Under the pieces are notes generated by a model. It ran no database searches, was not told the origin of the DNA, and saw only the letters and a list, made by a program, of their open reading frames with translations. Shown piece after piece: positions 7,170 to 14,955 of a stretch of 23,899 nt of DNA (the first letter of the stretch is position 1; each line of letters starts with the position of its first letter). A program made the translations under genes and the position numbers. The DNA is from a virus. Location: IMG/VR virus record IMGVR_UViG_3300010430_000446, positions 1 to 23,899 of that record; one strand, written 5' to 3'.

Positions 7170-7961
7170 ATGGCGTTTACTCCGAATGAATCAGACAAAA
7201 AAGTTTTCAAGGAGATCAAATTGTATACCGGAATCCATAACGTGAAAGTTGTAGCAATCAATCCAACCAAAGAAAGGTTAGAAGAGATGGGTTACAAGCC
7301 ACAGAATGATCCTGTGTACATTACTACTGAGGAAAAAGTGAAGAAGTTGAGACTTGATTTTCACCTGAACGGTGTAAGTCCAGAAGGAGAGAAGATTATG
7401 ACGAAAGTCGCTTTCTTCCTTGAGAATCAGCTTAGAGTGAACAGGGATGGAACAAAATCTGAGTGGATCAATGACTTTGGTCGTACTGCTTGGAGTGCAG
7501 AAGGTTCCCCTGAAGATGTACCAAGCGGTTTCACTTGGTTCAAGCATGAAACAGCACGTAGGAGTCACGTTGGTGAAGCTGACCTGCACCTGTTTCTTGT
7601 AAACTGGTTGAATATTGGACCAGACGATGAGGCGAAGATGGACAATTTCCTCGCTATTTTCGATGAAGACTATTCCGAACTTCACGGTCTTCTCGCTGGT
7701 AACATTGACAATGAAGTTCGGGTTCTGCTGACCGTAAGGGACAGCAAATACCAGAGTGTCTACAATAAGTATTTTGATCGTGCTTCAAATAAGCGGACAA
7801 ACTATTGGGATTCTCATGTGAAGAACCAAACCTCTAATGGTTATGCAATCAAAGAGGATTATCAAAACAGTTTCGTTCTTCAGGAATGGAGTGAACCTGT
7901 AACTAAAGCTGATGCAGGTGAACCAGCAGGTGACAAACCTAAAGGTGACGATCCCTTTTAG
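7170..7961 (+). CDS. Single-stranded DNA-binding protein-like, 263 aa
   Basis: The core, roughly residues 15-215, is rich in beta strands (HNVKVVAINP, KLRLDFHLNG, KIMTKVAFFLEN), compatible with an OB fold. The C-terminal 30 residues are polar and probably disordered and end in GDDPF. That acidic tip ending in Pro-Phe resembles the DDIPF tail by which bacterial SSBs recruit partners. Position between the Sak4-like ATPase and the primase supports the role. It is longer than bacterial SSB (about 170-180 aa) but in the range of phage SSBs. Likely job: coating single strands at the fork and during recombination. The OB fold is inferred, not seen as a signature. Confidence 0.75.
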   Translation: MAFTPNESDKKVFKEIKLYTGIHNVKVVAINPTKERLEEMGYKPQNDPVYITTEEKVKKLRLDFHLNGVSPEGEKIMTKVAFFLENQLRVNRDGTKSEWINDFGRTAWSAEGSPEDVPSGFTWFKHETARRSHVGEADLHLFLVNWLNIGPDDEAKMDNFLAIFDEDYSELHGLLAGNIDNEVRVLLTVRDSKYQSVYNKYFDRASNKRTNYWDSHVKNQTSNGYAIKEDYQNSFVLQEWSEPVTKADAGEPAGDKPKGDDPF

Positions 7962-7971
7962 CACCTAAAAT

Positions 7972-9033
7972 ATGGCATTTACACAGTCTGAGAACAGTCT
8001 TACGAAGGAGAATATCCTCAAGAAGCTTGATACCTTTCAATTATTTCAAGCCTATTGTAGAAATTTCAGAGCGTTAGACAGAATGTTTAAGAGTGAGTTT
8101 CGTAAGGATAGCAGACCGTCATGCCATGTCGTAGTGTGGGAAGGAGATTTACTTTACAAGGATTTTGGTGAAAGAGGATATAGAGTTTTTGATTATATAG
8201 CAAGGAAGTTTAATACAGATTTTCAAAACGTATTGCGTATCATTAATCGAGATTTCGATCTTGGTCTTGGTTCAGTCTCAGATGCTTCCGTCAAAGTAAA
8301 CGCTTTGAGGGAAATACCTGACAAGGCGAACTTTGATGTGAAGCAGTTTGAGCAAAGACCAACTATCATCGACATACAACCTCGAAGATGGACTGATCTG
8401 GATCGTGAGTATTGGGCGCAATATGAAATACCACCGTTACTTCTAAAATATCATAGGATTTATTCGATAGCGAATTATAGGATCGACAGCAAGTTTCAGG
8501 ATAATGTATCCTACAGAGTCAATCCATATCAACTCGCCTATTCGTTTGATTATTATTGGCATAAAGGAGTATATCGGAGAAAGCTGTACTTCCCACAAAC
8601 AAAGGGACGCTTCCGCTTTATATCAAATGTAAACAATACCATTGTACAAGGATGGACCTTGCTTCCTAAGAACAAGCAGGATATTCTTTTTGTAACCAAG
8701 TCATATAAGGATATTTTAACCTTTAATCTACTTGGTTATTGGGCAATAGCTCCCAATAGTGAGCACTCGTTTATACCAGAAGATGTAATGGAGAAGCTGA
8801 AACAAAGATTCAGCAACATATATGTCTGGTTCGATAACGATGAAGGTGGATTAACAGGTGGAGAAGGTTTCGCTAAGAGATTTGATCTGAAGTTTACCCA
8901 CAACCCTATTGGAGAACCCAAAGACCCTTCTGATTTTGTAAAGGAATACAGCTCAAAAGAGTTTGATAAACTTACAACACAATTCCTAAGAGATGCAGGA
9001 CATAAATATTATAGTCCCGAATTTCGAGTATAG
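7972..9033 (+). CDS. DnaG-like primase with TOPRIM domain, 353 aa
   Basis: The N-terminal part resembles the CHC2 primase DNA-binding domain (FRKDSRPSCHVVVW then LLYKDFGERG...FDYIARKF), but only C29, C51 and H52 remain, so a full zinc site is doubtful. The C-terminal part has TOPRIM features: strand FVTKSYKDIL at 240-249, where the usual Glu-Gly is replaced by Thr-Lys-Ser, and WFD288-N-D290-EGG, the DxD metal motif. The last part (GEPKDPSDFVKEY) resembles the KDPxD end of TOPRIM primases. It should synthesise RNA primers for the family B polymerase. The gene sits 10 nt after the SSB-like gene and overlaps the resolvase gene by 41 nt. It is compact compared with DnaG (about 580 aa), lacking a helicase-binding domain. 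Confidence 0.82.
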   Translation: MAFTQSENSLTKENILKKLDTFQLFQAYCRNFRALDRMFKSEFRKDSRPSCHVVVWEGDLLYKDFGERGYRVFDYIARKFNTDFQNVLRIINRDFDLGLGSVSDASVKVNALREIPDKANFDVKQFEQRPTIIDIQPRRWTDLDREYWAQYEIPPLLLKYHRIYSIANYRIDSKFQDNVSYRVNPYQLAYSFDYYWHKGVYRRKLYFPQTKGRFRFISNVNNTIVQGWTLLPKNKQDILFVTKSYKDILTFNLLGYWAIAPNSEHSFIPEDVMEKLKQRFSNIYVWFDNDEGGLTGGEGFAKRFDLKFTHNPIGEPKDPSDFVKEYSSKEFDKLTTQFLRDAGHKYYSPEFRV

Positions 9034-9472
9034 GTACATCGTAGCAAAGAAGTCGAGAAAATCAGGGAGAGTACGATACTGGACCGTCAATGGTCAAGGA
9101 TTGTACAACGCTACATTACATTACCGACTAAGAGGAAAATTGACTGAGTATTATCATAAATATCTTTCAAAGTATATCAAGCAACAGATTTCCAGAGAAC
9201 AGATTATAGAGCTGAATAACCAAATTTTTCCCGGCTCCTCCCACAAGTTATCCGTTTCATTAGACATTTACGATACACGTAGAGGCAAAATGCCTGACGT
9301 AAGTAATCTATGGTTATGGACCAAATGGTTTGAGGATGCTTTACAGGAGTCAAAAATTATTCCGGATGACAATCCGGACTACGTTGCCGAAAGCGGACGA
9401 ACTCGTTATCATTTCGTTGATAATCAAGAGAATCGTAAACTCGTTTTCACCTTGAAATTGATAAAGATTTAA
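8993..9472 (+). CDS. RusA-family Holliday junction resolvase, 159 aa
   Basis: The catalytic signature is clear in the second half: PD102-VSN105...K111...D115-AL...II-P-D125-D126. It matches the D-x-x/D-N...K...D-x-L...D-D pattern of RusA endonucleases, whose acidic residues bind metal and cut four-way junctions symmetrically. RusA proteins are typically about 120 aa; the extra 40 residues lie in the N-terminal and central helical region (KLTEYYHKYLSKYIKQQ). The ATG at 8993 lies 41 nt inside the primase gene, so translation is coupled. The likely role is resolving branched recombination or replication intermediates before packaging. Confidence 0.85.
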   Translation: MQDINIIVPNFEYRYIVAKKSRKSGRVRYWTVNGQGLYNATLHYRLRGKLTEYYHKYLSKYIKQQISREQIIELNNQIFPGSSHKLSVSLDIYDTRRGKMPDVSNLWLWTKWFEDALQESKIIPDDNPDYVAESGRTRYHFVDNQENRKLVFTLKLIKI

Positions 9473-9491
9473 TTAATAAAAACATTCGATC

Positions 9492-10232
9492 ATGAGAAAA
9501 GTCGTATTAAAGATGACTACGCAGAAAGATTTGATTGAACATCAGTCTGAAGCAAGAACATTTGGTGAATTGAAGAAGGAACTGAAGCAGGTCAAGTGGT
9601 CTGGAATGAGGGTAGTAGAGAGAGCATCTAAAGCAACCCTTCAGATGGATGATGCAATACTCCCACAAGGAGAATTTCTCCTGTTTCTTGTCCCTGAGAA
9701 GGTCAAGAGTGGTAGAAAAACTTCCGGTGGAACCGAAGAGTTGAGTAAACCTATCGAAGAGTGTTCCTACAATGAGTGTAGGAGTCACATGAGCTGGTTG
9801 AACAGGAACAAGGATGCAAATCTGAATATGTCCGGTGGTACTGCTGATCTTCAGGCTCAACTGAAGAAGTACTACAAAAAGGAGGGTGGTCAGACATCTG
9901 CTACCAAGAAAGTAGCTCCTAAAGCAGCTAAGAAGCCTGAGAAGAAAACTCCTTCTGAGAAGAATGTTAAGAAGGCAAAGAAAGCGAAGAAGAAAGGTCT
10001 CTTTGGAAAGAAAGAGAAAGCTGCTCCTGTACCAACCGATCCTATCGAGATCATTGAAGCATCTCGTGACCAGATCAACAAGGCTGTTGATCAAATCGTA
10101 CTGGATATGATTGAGAATGGTGGTACTGTACCTGCTGTCCTTCAGTTCACTGCGGACGATCTTGACAAAGAAATCAAGAAAGTTCAAAGTGCTCTGAGAA
10201 CCAGTAGAAGTCAGGCAGTTTATATTCCATAA
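9492..10232 (+). CDS. Protein with N-terminal ubiquitin-like (beta-grasp) domain, Gly-Gly motifs and Lys-rich linker, 246 aa
   Basis: Residues 1-70 follow the order expected of a beta-grasp fold: strand KVVLKM, helix TFGELKKELKQV, strand MRVVERASKATL, then the DDAILP turn and strand EFLLFLVP. That pattern resembles ubiquitin-like and PRTRC-type proteins. A Gly-Gly pair follows at 79-80 (SGRKTSGG), with two more at 115-116 (NMSGG) and 132-133 (KKEGG). Residues 134-180 form a Lys/Ala/Pro-rich linker, and 182-246 a helical domain. In ubiquitin the mature end is Gly75-Gly76, so a pro-form cleaved after G80 is plausible. E2-like, JAMM and E1 genes follow on the same strand, which strongly supports this reading. 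M8 is an alternative start but would remove strand 1. The fold call is pattern-based. Confidence 0.7.
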   Translation: MRKVVLKMTTQKDLIEHQSEARTFGELKKELKQVKWSGMRVVERASKATLQMDDAILPQGEFLLFLVPEKVKSGRKTSGGTEELSKPIEECSYNECRSHMSWLNRNKDANLNMSGGTADLQAQLKKYYKKEGGQTSATKKVAPKAAKKPEKKTPSEKNVKKAKKAKKKGLFGKKEKAAPVPTDPIEIIEASRDQINKAVDQIVLDMIENGGTVPAVLQFTADDLDKEIKKVQSALRTSRSQAVYIP

Positions 10233-10253
10233 AATAGTTTGTGGTTCCCATGT

Positions 10254-10294
10254 GAGGAGGTGTGAGGGAGTAATCCTTTGCACCTCTTCCTTTT
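10254..10294 (+). terminator. Terminator-like hairpin between Ubl and E2-like genes
   Basis: GAGGAGGTG (10254-10262) pairs with CACCTCTTC (10281-10289) with one G-U pair. The 18-nt loop contains a possible inner AGG/CCT stem. TTTT follows at 10291-10294. It may be a weak or partial terminator that lowers expression of the downstream conjugation genes relative to the Ubl gene. The pairing is seen; the effect on transcription is inferred. Confidence 0.5.
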
Positions 10295-10307
10295 AAAACT
10301 GATAAAT

Positions 10308-12356
10308 ATGAATGAAGAAATGGCAAATCCGTTTACACATATTGATCCTGATAATCCACCACCAGAACCAACTCAAGAATATCCGAGTCATATGGTTGAG
10401 GAAACAGATGAAGAAGAAATAACTGATCATCAAGCTGTTGCTGATGTACTTAGTAATGGAGAAACTTATGAAGGTCTTACTTTAGATAGTCTGAGAGAAA
10501 CTGTAAATGAGGTTTTGGAAGAAGAGGAAGCTCAACCTCGTGCGATAAGGATAAATACGGCAGATATTCCAGTAGGAATGACCGCAGAAGAGTATATAAG
10601 GCATTATCAACAGACCGGAACTCTTACCACGAACGCTACCTCTACAACCTATACAGGTACTAACATTTCTACTGATGCAACTGATGCAGCAGCACCTACT
10701 CGTCATCCTTTGGATGATCTGTTTGTAAATAAAGAGGAAAAGAAGGAACCGATTGAAGAAATACTTCCTACTCCTGAACAGATTGCACGTATCAAAGCAG
10801 AGCGTAAAGAATATCACGCTGATCAGCTTAGATTCAAACGTGAGATATGTGTCAGGGACATGGTTATTACTAAAGATGATCTGATTATTACATTCCAAAA
10901 CGGAAGTCACACTTTCTATCATATTGATATAGAGGGGAGTCATCAGATGCAAAAAACAGCCAATCCTCATACTTTACGGAGAAGAAGAGGTGTCAATAAG
11001 AGCAAAAGTGTGTGTAATTCTCTCATCTTCGACAAGAATATGAATCGTTTAACTGTCTATAAAGATGGATTCGATAAGAAGAATAAGAAGAGAGATCGTA
11101 GAGATGGAACCAGAATTTACCCATCTCAAGTATATCTTGGTTCAGAAGGTGGTATTGGAGATGAACCATTCTTTGTTGTGATCAATAAAAATGCTTTTAT
11201 CAACTCCAAAGGTAGATTGTGGCAAATCAGATATAGAAGTCATGTTTCTTACCACCGTATCAAACAAGCTAAGAAAATGTACATGGGACAATTCGATGAA
11301 ATCGAACGATTCATGTCATTTATGAAGTTCAATATTGAGATGGTACATCCTGCTGAAGATTATGACATTATGTATAGTTTCGGAGGTCAAGAGCGTCATA
11401 CGGAGTCTCATTTTGATTTGCTTGTAAAATTCAACGATGTGACCATTTCTAATTCTATTGAAATGGATCATCATATCGGTGATATAATAATTAAGAGTAC
11501 AGGAAATCATTGGCTCAGTCATGGTGCAGATGAGATTCGTTCTAATGTAATGGGTTCTCTGAGTGGAACAAGATTAACGTTTACTCCCGGAGATGCAGGT
11601 AGAAGCTACCAACATTCTCACTTGACTACCAGTATGTGCAACTTTGGAGGTTTCTGTACAGGAAGTGGAAATTATAACAATGGTGATGGTTATCTGACTG
11701 AGTATTCAATTCAAGAGCATATTTTTAGATTGGATACCTATGTCAGATGGGAGTCACTTGAAGGTGGTCCTCATTACAGAATGGAGAATATCAACATTCA
11801 TGGTGGTGTACAACCTATTAGGAAACATATTATAGGAACGGACAGGGAAGTTAGAAATGTTTATGTGGAGAGGTTAATCTATGAGATTAATCAGACTCCG
11901 GAACAGTTCGGTACATTCGCACCATGCTTTACGATTATCAACCAGAAAGGGAATCTCAAGTTTGTAGCAGATTATCAAATGTTCTTTAGAAAGTTCATGG
12001 AAATTATTCCAAGCGACAAGATTAAAGAGATCACTACACAACTTAGAGAAACTGTTTATACCTATAATTCTCTGGAAGGAACTTTCCATGTAATTAACGA
12101 TATGGATTCAGTTAATCCAGCAAAGATTATCGAGAAAGCTGAACTTAAAATGATAAACTTTAATCCTATTTATATGAGTGGGAAGTATTATCGTCCTCGT
12201 TTAATTACTCGTGATGTAGGGAATCTGTTAGAAGGATTGGTATTCTCTCCTGAACCAAATATCATGAAGGAGATTGCACAACTTATTATGTATCATTTAA
12301 CAAATAAACTTGAAAAATATGGGAACACCAGCGCAGACGAAAGAGAAGAAAGCTGA
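10308..12356 (+). CDS. Large protein with candidate E2-like (UBC-like) motif, 682 aa
   Basis: ATG 10308 follows TTTTAAAACTGATAAAT. The frame is open further upstream only from a TTG. Residues 1-170 are acidic, Thr-rich and low-complexity (ETDEEE, EVLEEEEAQ), probably disordered. The rest is a mixed alpha/beta domain. The key stretch has H436-S-H438, then C444 and C450 in GGFCTGSG, followed by VRWESLEGGP. A His motif about 10-14 residues before a Cys in a Gly-rich setting is how UBC/E2-like proteins, including divergent prokaryotic ones, present their catalytic Cys. Between a Ubl gene and JAMM and E1 genes this makes it the best E2 candidate. The alternative is an unknown enzyme or scaffold. 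It overlaps the JAMM gene by 38 nt. Confidence 0.6.
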   Translation: MNEEMANPFTHIDPDNPPPEPTQEYPSHMVEETDEEEITDHQAVADVLSNGETYEGLTLDSLRETVNEVLEEEEAQPRAIRINTADIPVGMTAEEYIRHYQQTGTLTTNATSTTYTGTNISTDATDAAAPTRHPLDDLFVNKEEKKEPIEEILPTPEQIARIKAERKEYHADQLRFKREICVRDMVITKDDLIITFQNGSHTFYHIDIEGSHQMQKTANPHTLRRRRGVNKSKSVCNSLIFDKNMNRLTVYKDGFDKKNKKRDRRDGTRIYPSQVYLGSEGGIGDEPFFVVINKNAFINSKGRLWQIRYRSHVSYHRIKQAKKMYMGQFDEIERFMSFMKFNIEMVHPAEDYDIMYSFGGQERHTESHFDLLVKFNDVTISNSIEMDHHIGDIIIKSTGNHWLSHGADEIRSNVMGSLSGTRLTFTPGDAGRSYQHSHLTTSMCNFGGFCTGSGNYNNGDGYLTEYSIQEHIFRLDTYVRWESLEGGPHYRMENINIHGGVQPIRKHIIGTDREVRNVYVERLIYEINQTPEQFGTFAPCFTIINQKGNLKFVADYQMFFRKFMEIIPSDKIKEITTQLRETVYTYNSLEGTFHVINDMDSVNPAKIIEKAELKMINFNPIYMSGKYYRPRLITRDVGNLLEGLVFSPEPNIMKEIAQLIMYHLTNKLEKYGNTSADEREES

Positions 12357-13506
12357 ATATCCGATCTATACTATGGAAGATAAAGGTAAATTGATTTTAC
12401 CACCTGAAATCATATCGCAGATCACATATCTTCATTCCCATTGTGGAAGTAAAGAATGGTCAGGTCTTCTTCTATATGATGTAATTAAAGGCAATCCTTC
12501 CAAGCCTAAAGATTTTGAATTGGAAGCAAAACATATTTTCCTGATGGATATTGGAACAGCAGGGGCAACTGACTATGAAACCGATGGTGATATTGTTGAT
12601 TTGTATGATCAAATCCCGGAGGCTTTAGAGCAGAAGCTCGGACATATTCATACTCATCATAGTGGATCAGCTTATTTTTCCGGAGTCGATACAGGAGAGC
12701 TTCAGGACAACGTGGACAAGTATAACTACTATCTGTCCTTTGTAGTGAATTTCAACGGAAATTACGCTGCTAAAGTAGCTTTCCTGAGTGATATGCACAC
12801 TACATCTAAGATGAATTATCTGAATGATGCAGGTGTGATCAAGCATTTCAAACAATCGAAAGTTGAGAAGCACATGGTTATCATTGATATGAGAATTATG
12901 TATGCTGAGCTTGGTGGATTCTTTTCTGATCGTCTTGATGAGATTGTCAAGAAGAATGATGCGAAATCAAAGCACAGTGCTGCTGGTTATCAATACTCTC
13001 ATTTCCATAATCAGAATATGAATGAACTTCCACGTCATGAACTACATCACAGGCAAAGTCAGAGAGCTATTGGTTCAAAAGTCATCCCTGACAAGATGAC
13101 ATCATGGGAGATCGAAAAGCTGACAAAGAACATCTTGATGTTTGATACTGAACTGAAAACAGAGAGTAATGTATATGCTATTCTGCATCAGATTGTCAAA
13201 CAGGAAGATGCTGAGATGGACTTATTTTATGACTATCTCTTGAATCATATCGACAATGTGCTTGATGCTTACTTCGACGATGCACTTCTTGCTGATGATG
13301 AACGTGTCATTGTGATCAAGGAAGTTTTGATGTCAATTAAGAAGTATGAAGGACTTCCTCTTCTATCTGAACTGATTACTAATCTTGAGGAGACATTTGA
13401 ACATTTTATGCTTGGTTATGAAGTGATCAGAGAACCTGAAGAGAATCAGTCTGAGAATAGTATTGCTAATCAACTTGCAAGAGCAGAAAGGGAACTCCAT
13501 GATTGA
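12319..13506 (+). CDS. JAMM/MPN-family metallopeptidase (JAB domain), 395 aa
   Basis: The zinc isopeptidase signature is intact: E46 in KEWSG, then H111-T-H113, seven residues, S121-G-V-D124. This is the E...HxH(x7)SxxD JAMM motif of deubiquitinases such as Rpn11 and of prokaryotic JAB proteins. The MPN domain occupies about residues 20-170. A 220-residue extension follows, with a His-rich stretch (HFHNQ, HELHHRQ) around 230-250 and a helical, acidic end. It should cleave the peptide or isopeptide bond after a Ubl Gly-Gly, either maturing the Ubl or removing it from targets. Start ATG 12319 is preferred over an upstream TTG. It overlaps the E2-like gene by 38 nt and the E1 gene by 8 nt. Confidence 0.9.
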   Translation: MGTPAQTKEKKAEYPIYTMEDKGKLILPPEIISQITYLHSHCGSKEWSGLLLYDVIKGNPSKPKDFELEAKHIFLMDIGTAGATDYETDGDIVDLYDQIPEALEQKLGHIHTHHSGSAYFSGVDTGELQDNVDKYNYYLSFVVNFNGNYAAKVAFLSDMHTTSKMNYLNDAGVIKHFKQSKVEKHMVIIDMRIMYAELGGFFSDRLDEIVKKNDAKSKHSAAGYQYSHFHNQNMNELPRHELHHRQSQRAIGSKVIPDKMTSWEIEKLTKNILMFDTELKTESNVYAILHQIVKQEDAEMDLFYDYLLNHIDNVLDAYFDDALLADDERVIVIKEVLMSIKKYEGLPLLSELITNLEETFEHFMLGYEVIREPEENQSENSIANQLARAERELHD

Positions 13507-14182
13507 TGTAAAGAAGTCAAGATTCCGTGATGCTTCATGGTTTGAGAAAGTCGATAAGTTCGTTATTCCTATCATTATCGGAGGTGCAGGAGGGATTGGT
13601 AGTTGGCTGACATTATTTCTGTCAAGGATGCTACCACCTACCTCATACATTATCCTATACGATTTCGACACAGTAGAAGAAGTCAATATGGCTGGACAAC
13701 TGTTTAGAACTCAGGATATTGGTAAGCTGAAAGTCACTGCTATCAAAGAGATAGTAAAAGACTTCAGTGGATATGAGAGGATTACAGTACAACCTGATCG
13801 GTATGATCCGGAAGCTCTCAGAAGTCCCGTTATGTTCTCATGTTTTGATAATATGGTAGCACGAAAGGATATGTTTGAGAACTGGTTACAAGAAGCAGAA
13901 AAGTATCCGGATTCCATCTTTATTGATGGAAGACTGAACGCAGAACAATTTCAGGTATTTTATGTAACGCTTGAAAATGCTTTACAATACAAAAATAAAT
14001 ACCTGTTTAGTGATGATGAAGTCGATGATACGAACTGCTCTTATAAGCAGACTACGCACTTTGCAGCAGCGATTGCAGCGAAAATGGTACAAGGGTTTAC
14101 TGGATTCTTGGACCCCTCCTACGAGCTTCCATTCAAGTATGAGGAAATCGGACCGTTATTCTTTAATGAAACTGAACCATGA
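13499..14182 (+). CDS. E1/ThiF-family adenylating enzyme, 227 aa
   Basis: The nucleotide-binding core of E1-like enzymes is clear: GG29-AGGIG34 loop, strand YD55-F-D57, then VN63...R70...D73-I-GK76 (the NxxRQ...diGK pattern), and C115-FDN in the second half. These enzymes adenylate the C-terminal Gly of a Ubl using ATP. C180 in DTNC-SYKQTTH is a candidate catalytic Cys for a thioester. No ThiF/MoeB-type zinc CxxC pairs are seen. At 227 residues it is a minimal E1 without a fused C-terminal domain. ATG 13499 overlaps the JAMM stop, and the stop overlaps the next ATG (ATGA), so the three genes are translationally coupled. Confidence 0.88.
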   Translation: MIDVKKSRFRDASWFEKVDKFVIPIIIGGAGGIGSWLTLFLSRMLPPTSYIILYDFDTVEEVNMAGQLFRTQDIGKLKVTAIKEIVKDFSGYERITVQPDRYDPEALRSPVMFSCFDNMVARKDMFENWLQEAEKYPDSIFIDGRLNAEQFQVFYVTLENALQYKNKYLFSDDEVDDTNCSYKQTTHFAAAIAAKMVQGFTGFLDPSYELPFKYEEIGPLFFNETEP

Positions 14183-14955
14183 GAGGAGATCCGAAGAAAC
14201 CAAGAGATAAGATGCTGATCATAGACTACTATCAGAAACCATCTAATAGAGTAGTCTATCCTCTGAGATTTGTACCTCATGATGGATACTATCCATTGAT
14301 AGCAATTCCACCTACGTACAAAGGCTACCATAATCCGTATTTCCACGGCTCTCATAATCGTAGAGTTCGCTCTCGTTTGAGTCATTTGAATTTAAATTCA
14401 TCAGGAATACCATTTATTTACAAGAAAAATAGATCGTGGGGAGGAGATTTTATAAACTTCTTCTCAGGATTCTATAGTGTGATAGCTTCACCTGACGATT
14501 TTGAATATATGCCTTCATCTCTTTTCGGTGACGATAAAAAATATCGAATGAAAGGAGAGATTGATATATTCTGTCTCGCAGTAGTAAAAACCTCACAACT
14601 TCCTACAATTACCATACAATCAGAACGTTACTATAGGTATGCACACAAAAGGAAAGTTATGAGAACTGAGCTTGATTTAAATCATGTGACAATTTTCGTG
14701 AATAAAGAGAAATTGCGTAAATCTATATTTGCTAAGACACATTACACAGCAACCGTAAGAAGAAATATACTGGATCAGATAAAGAAGATAGATATTGGAT
14801 CAACGATAACTGTAAAAGATGTATCAGATGAATATCTAAAATCATTTATGGTAAGTCCTAAAACTGTCAGGACCAACTCATTAGTCGAAACTATGAGGAT
14901 CGACAATGAGATCAAAGACAGTGTATTTTCTAATCTTAACGCAGAATTAGTATGA
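14179..14955 (+). CDS. Unknown basic protein coupled to the E1 gene, 258 aa
   Basis: It starts at an ATGA overlap with the E1 gene and ends in an ATGA overlap with the exonuclease gene, so it is tightly coupled on both sides. The first 80 residues are rich in Tyr, Pro, His and Arg (RFVPHDGYYP, YKGYHNPYFHGSHNRRVRSR). The middle has beta strands (IDIFCLAVVKT). The end is helical with Lys/Arg and could fold as a DNA- or RNA-binding helix set (TVKDVSDEYLKSF, SPKTVRTN). There is only one Cys (residue 132). I recognise no family. Its coupling makes it a candidate target, cofactor or ligase-like partner of the Ubl cassette, or simply a DNA-metabolism protein. Confidence 0.75.
   Translation: MRGDPKKPRDKMLIIDYYQKPSNRVVYPLRFVPHDGYYPLIAIPPTYKGYHNPYFHGSHNRRVRSRLSHLNLNSSGIPFIYKKNRSWGGDFINFFSGFYSVIASPDDFEYMPSSLFGDDKKYRMKGEIDIFCLAVVKTSQLPTITIQSERYYRYAHKRKVMRTELDLNHVTIFVNKEKLRKSIFAKTHYTATVRRNILDQIKKIDIGSTITVKDVSDEYLKSFMVSPKTVRTNSLVETMRIDNEIKDSVFSNLNAELV

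Noticed and set aside
9507-10283. Minus-strand ORF of 258 aa opposite the Ubl gene
   Set aside because: Low-complexity composition rich in Leu, Phe and Ser mirrors the Lys-rich coding strand; no motif, and it would run against every other gene in the window.
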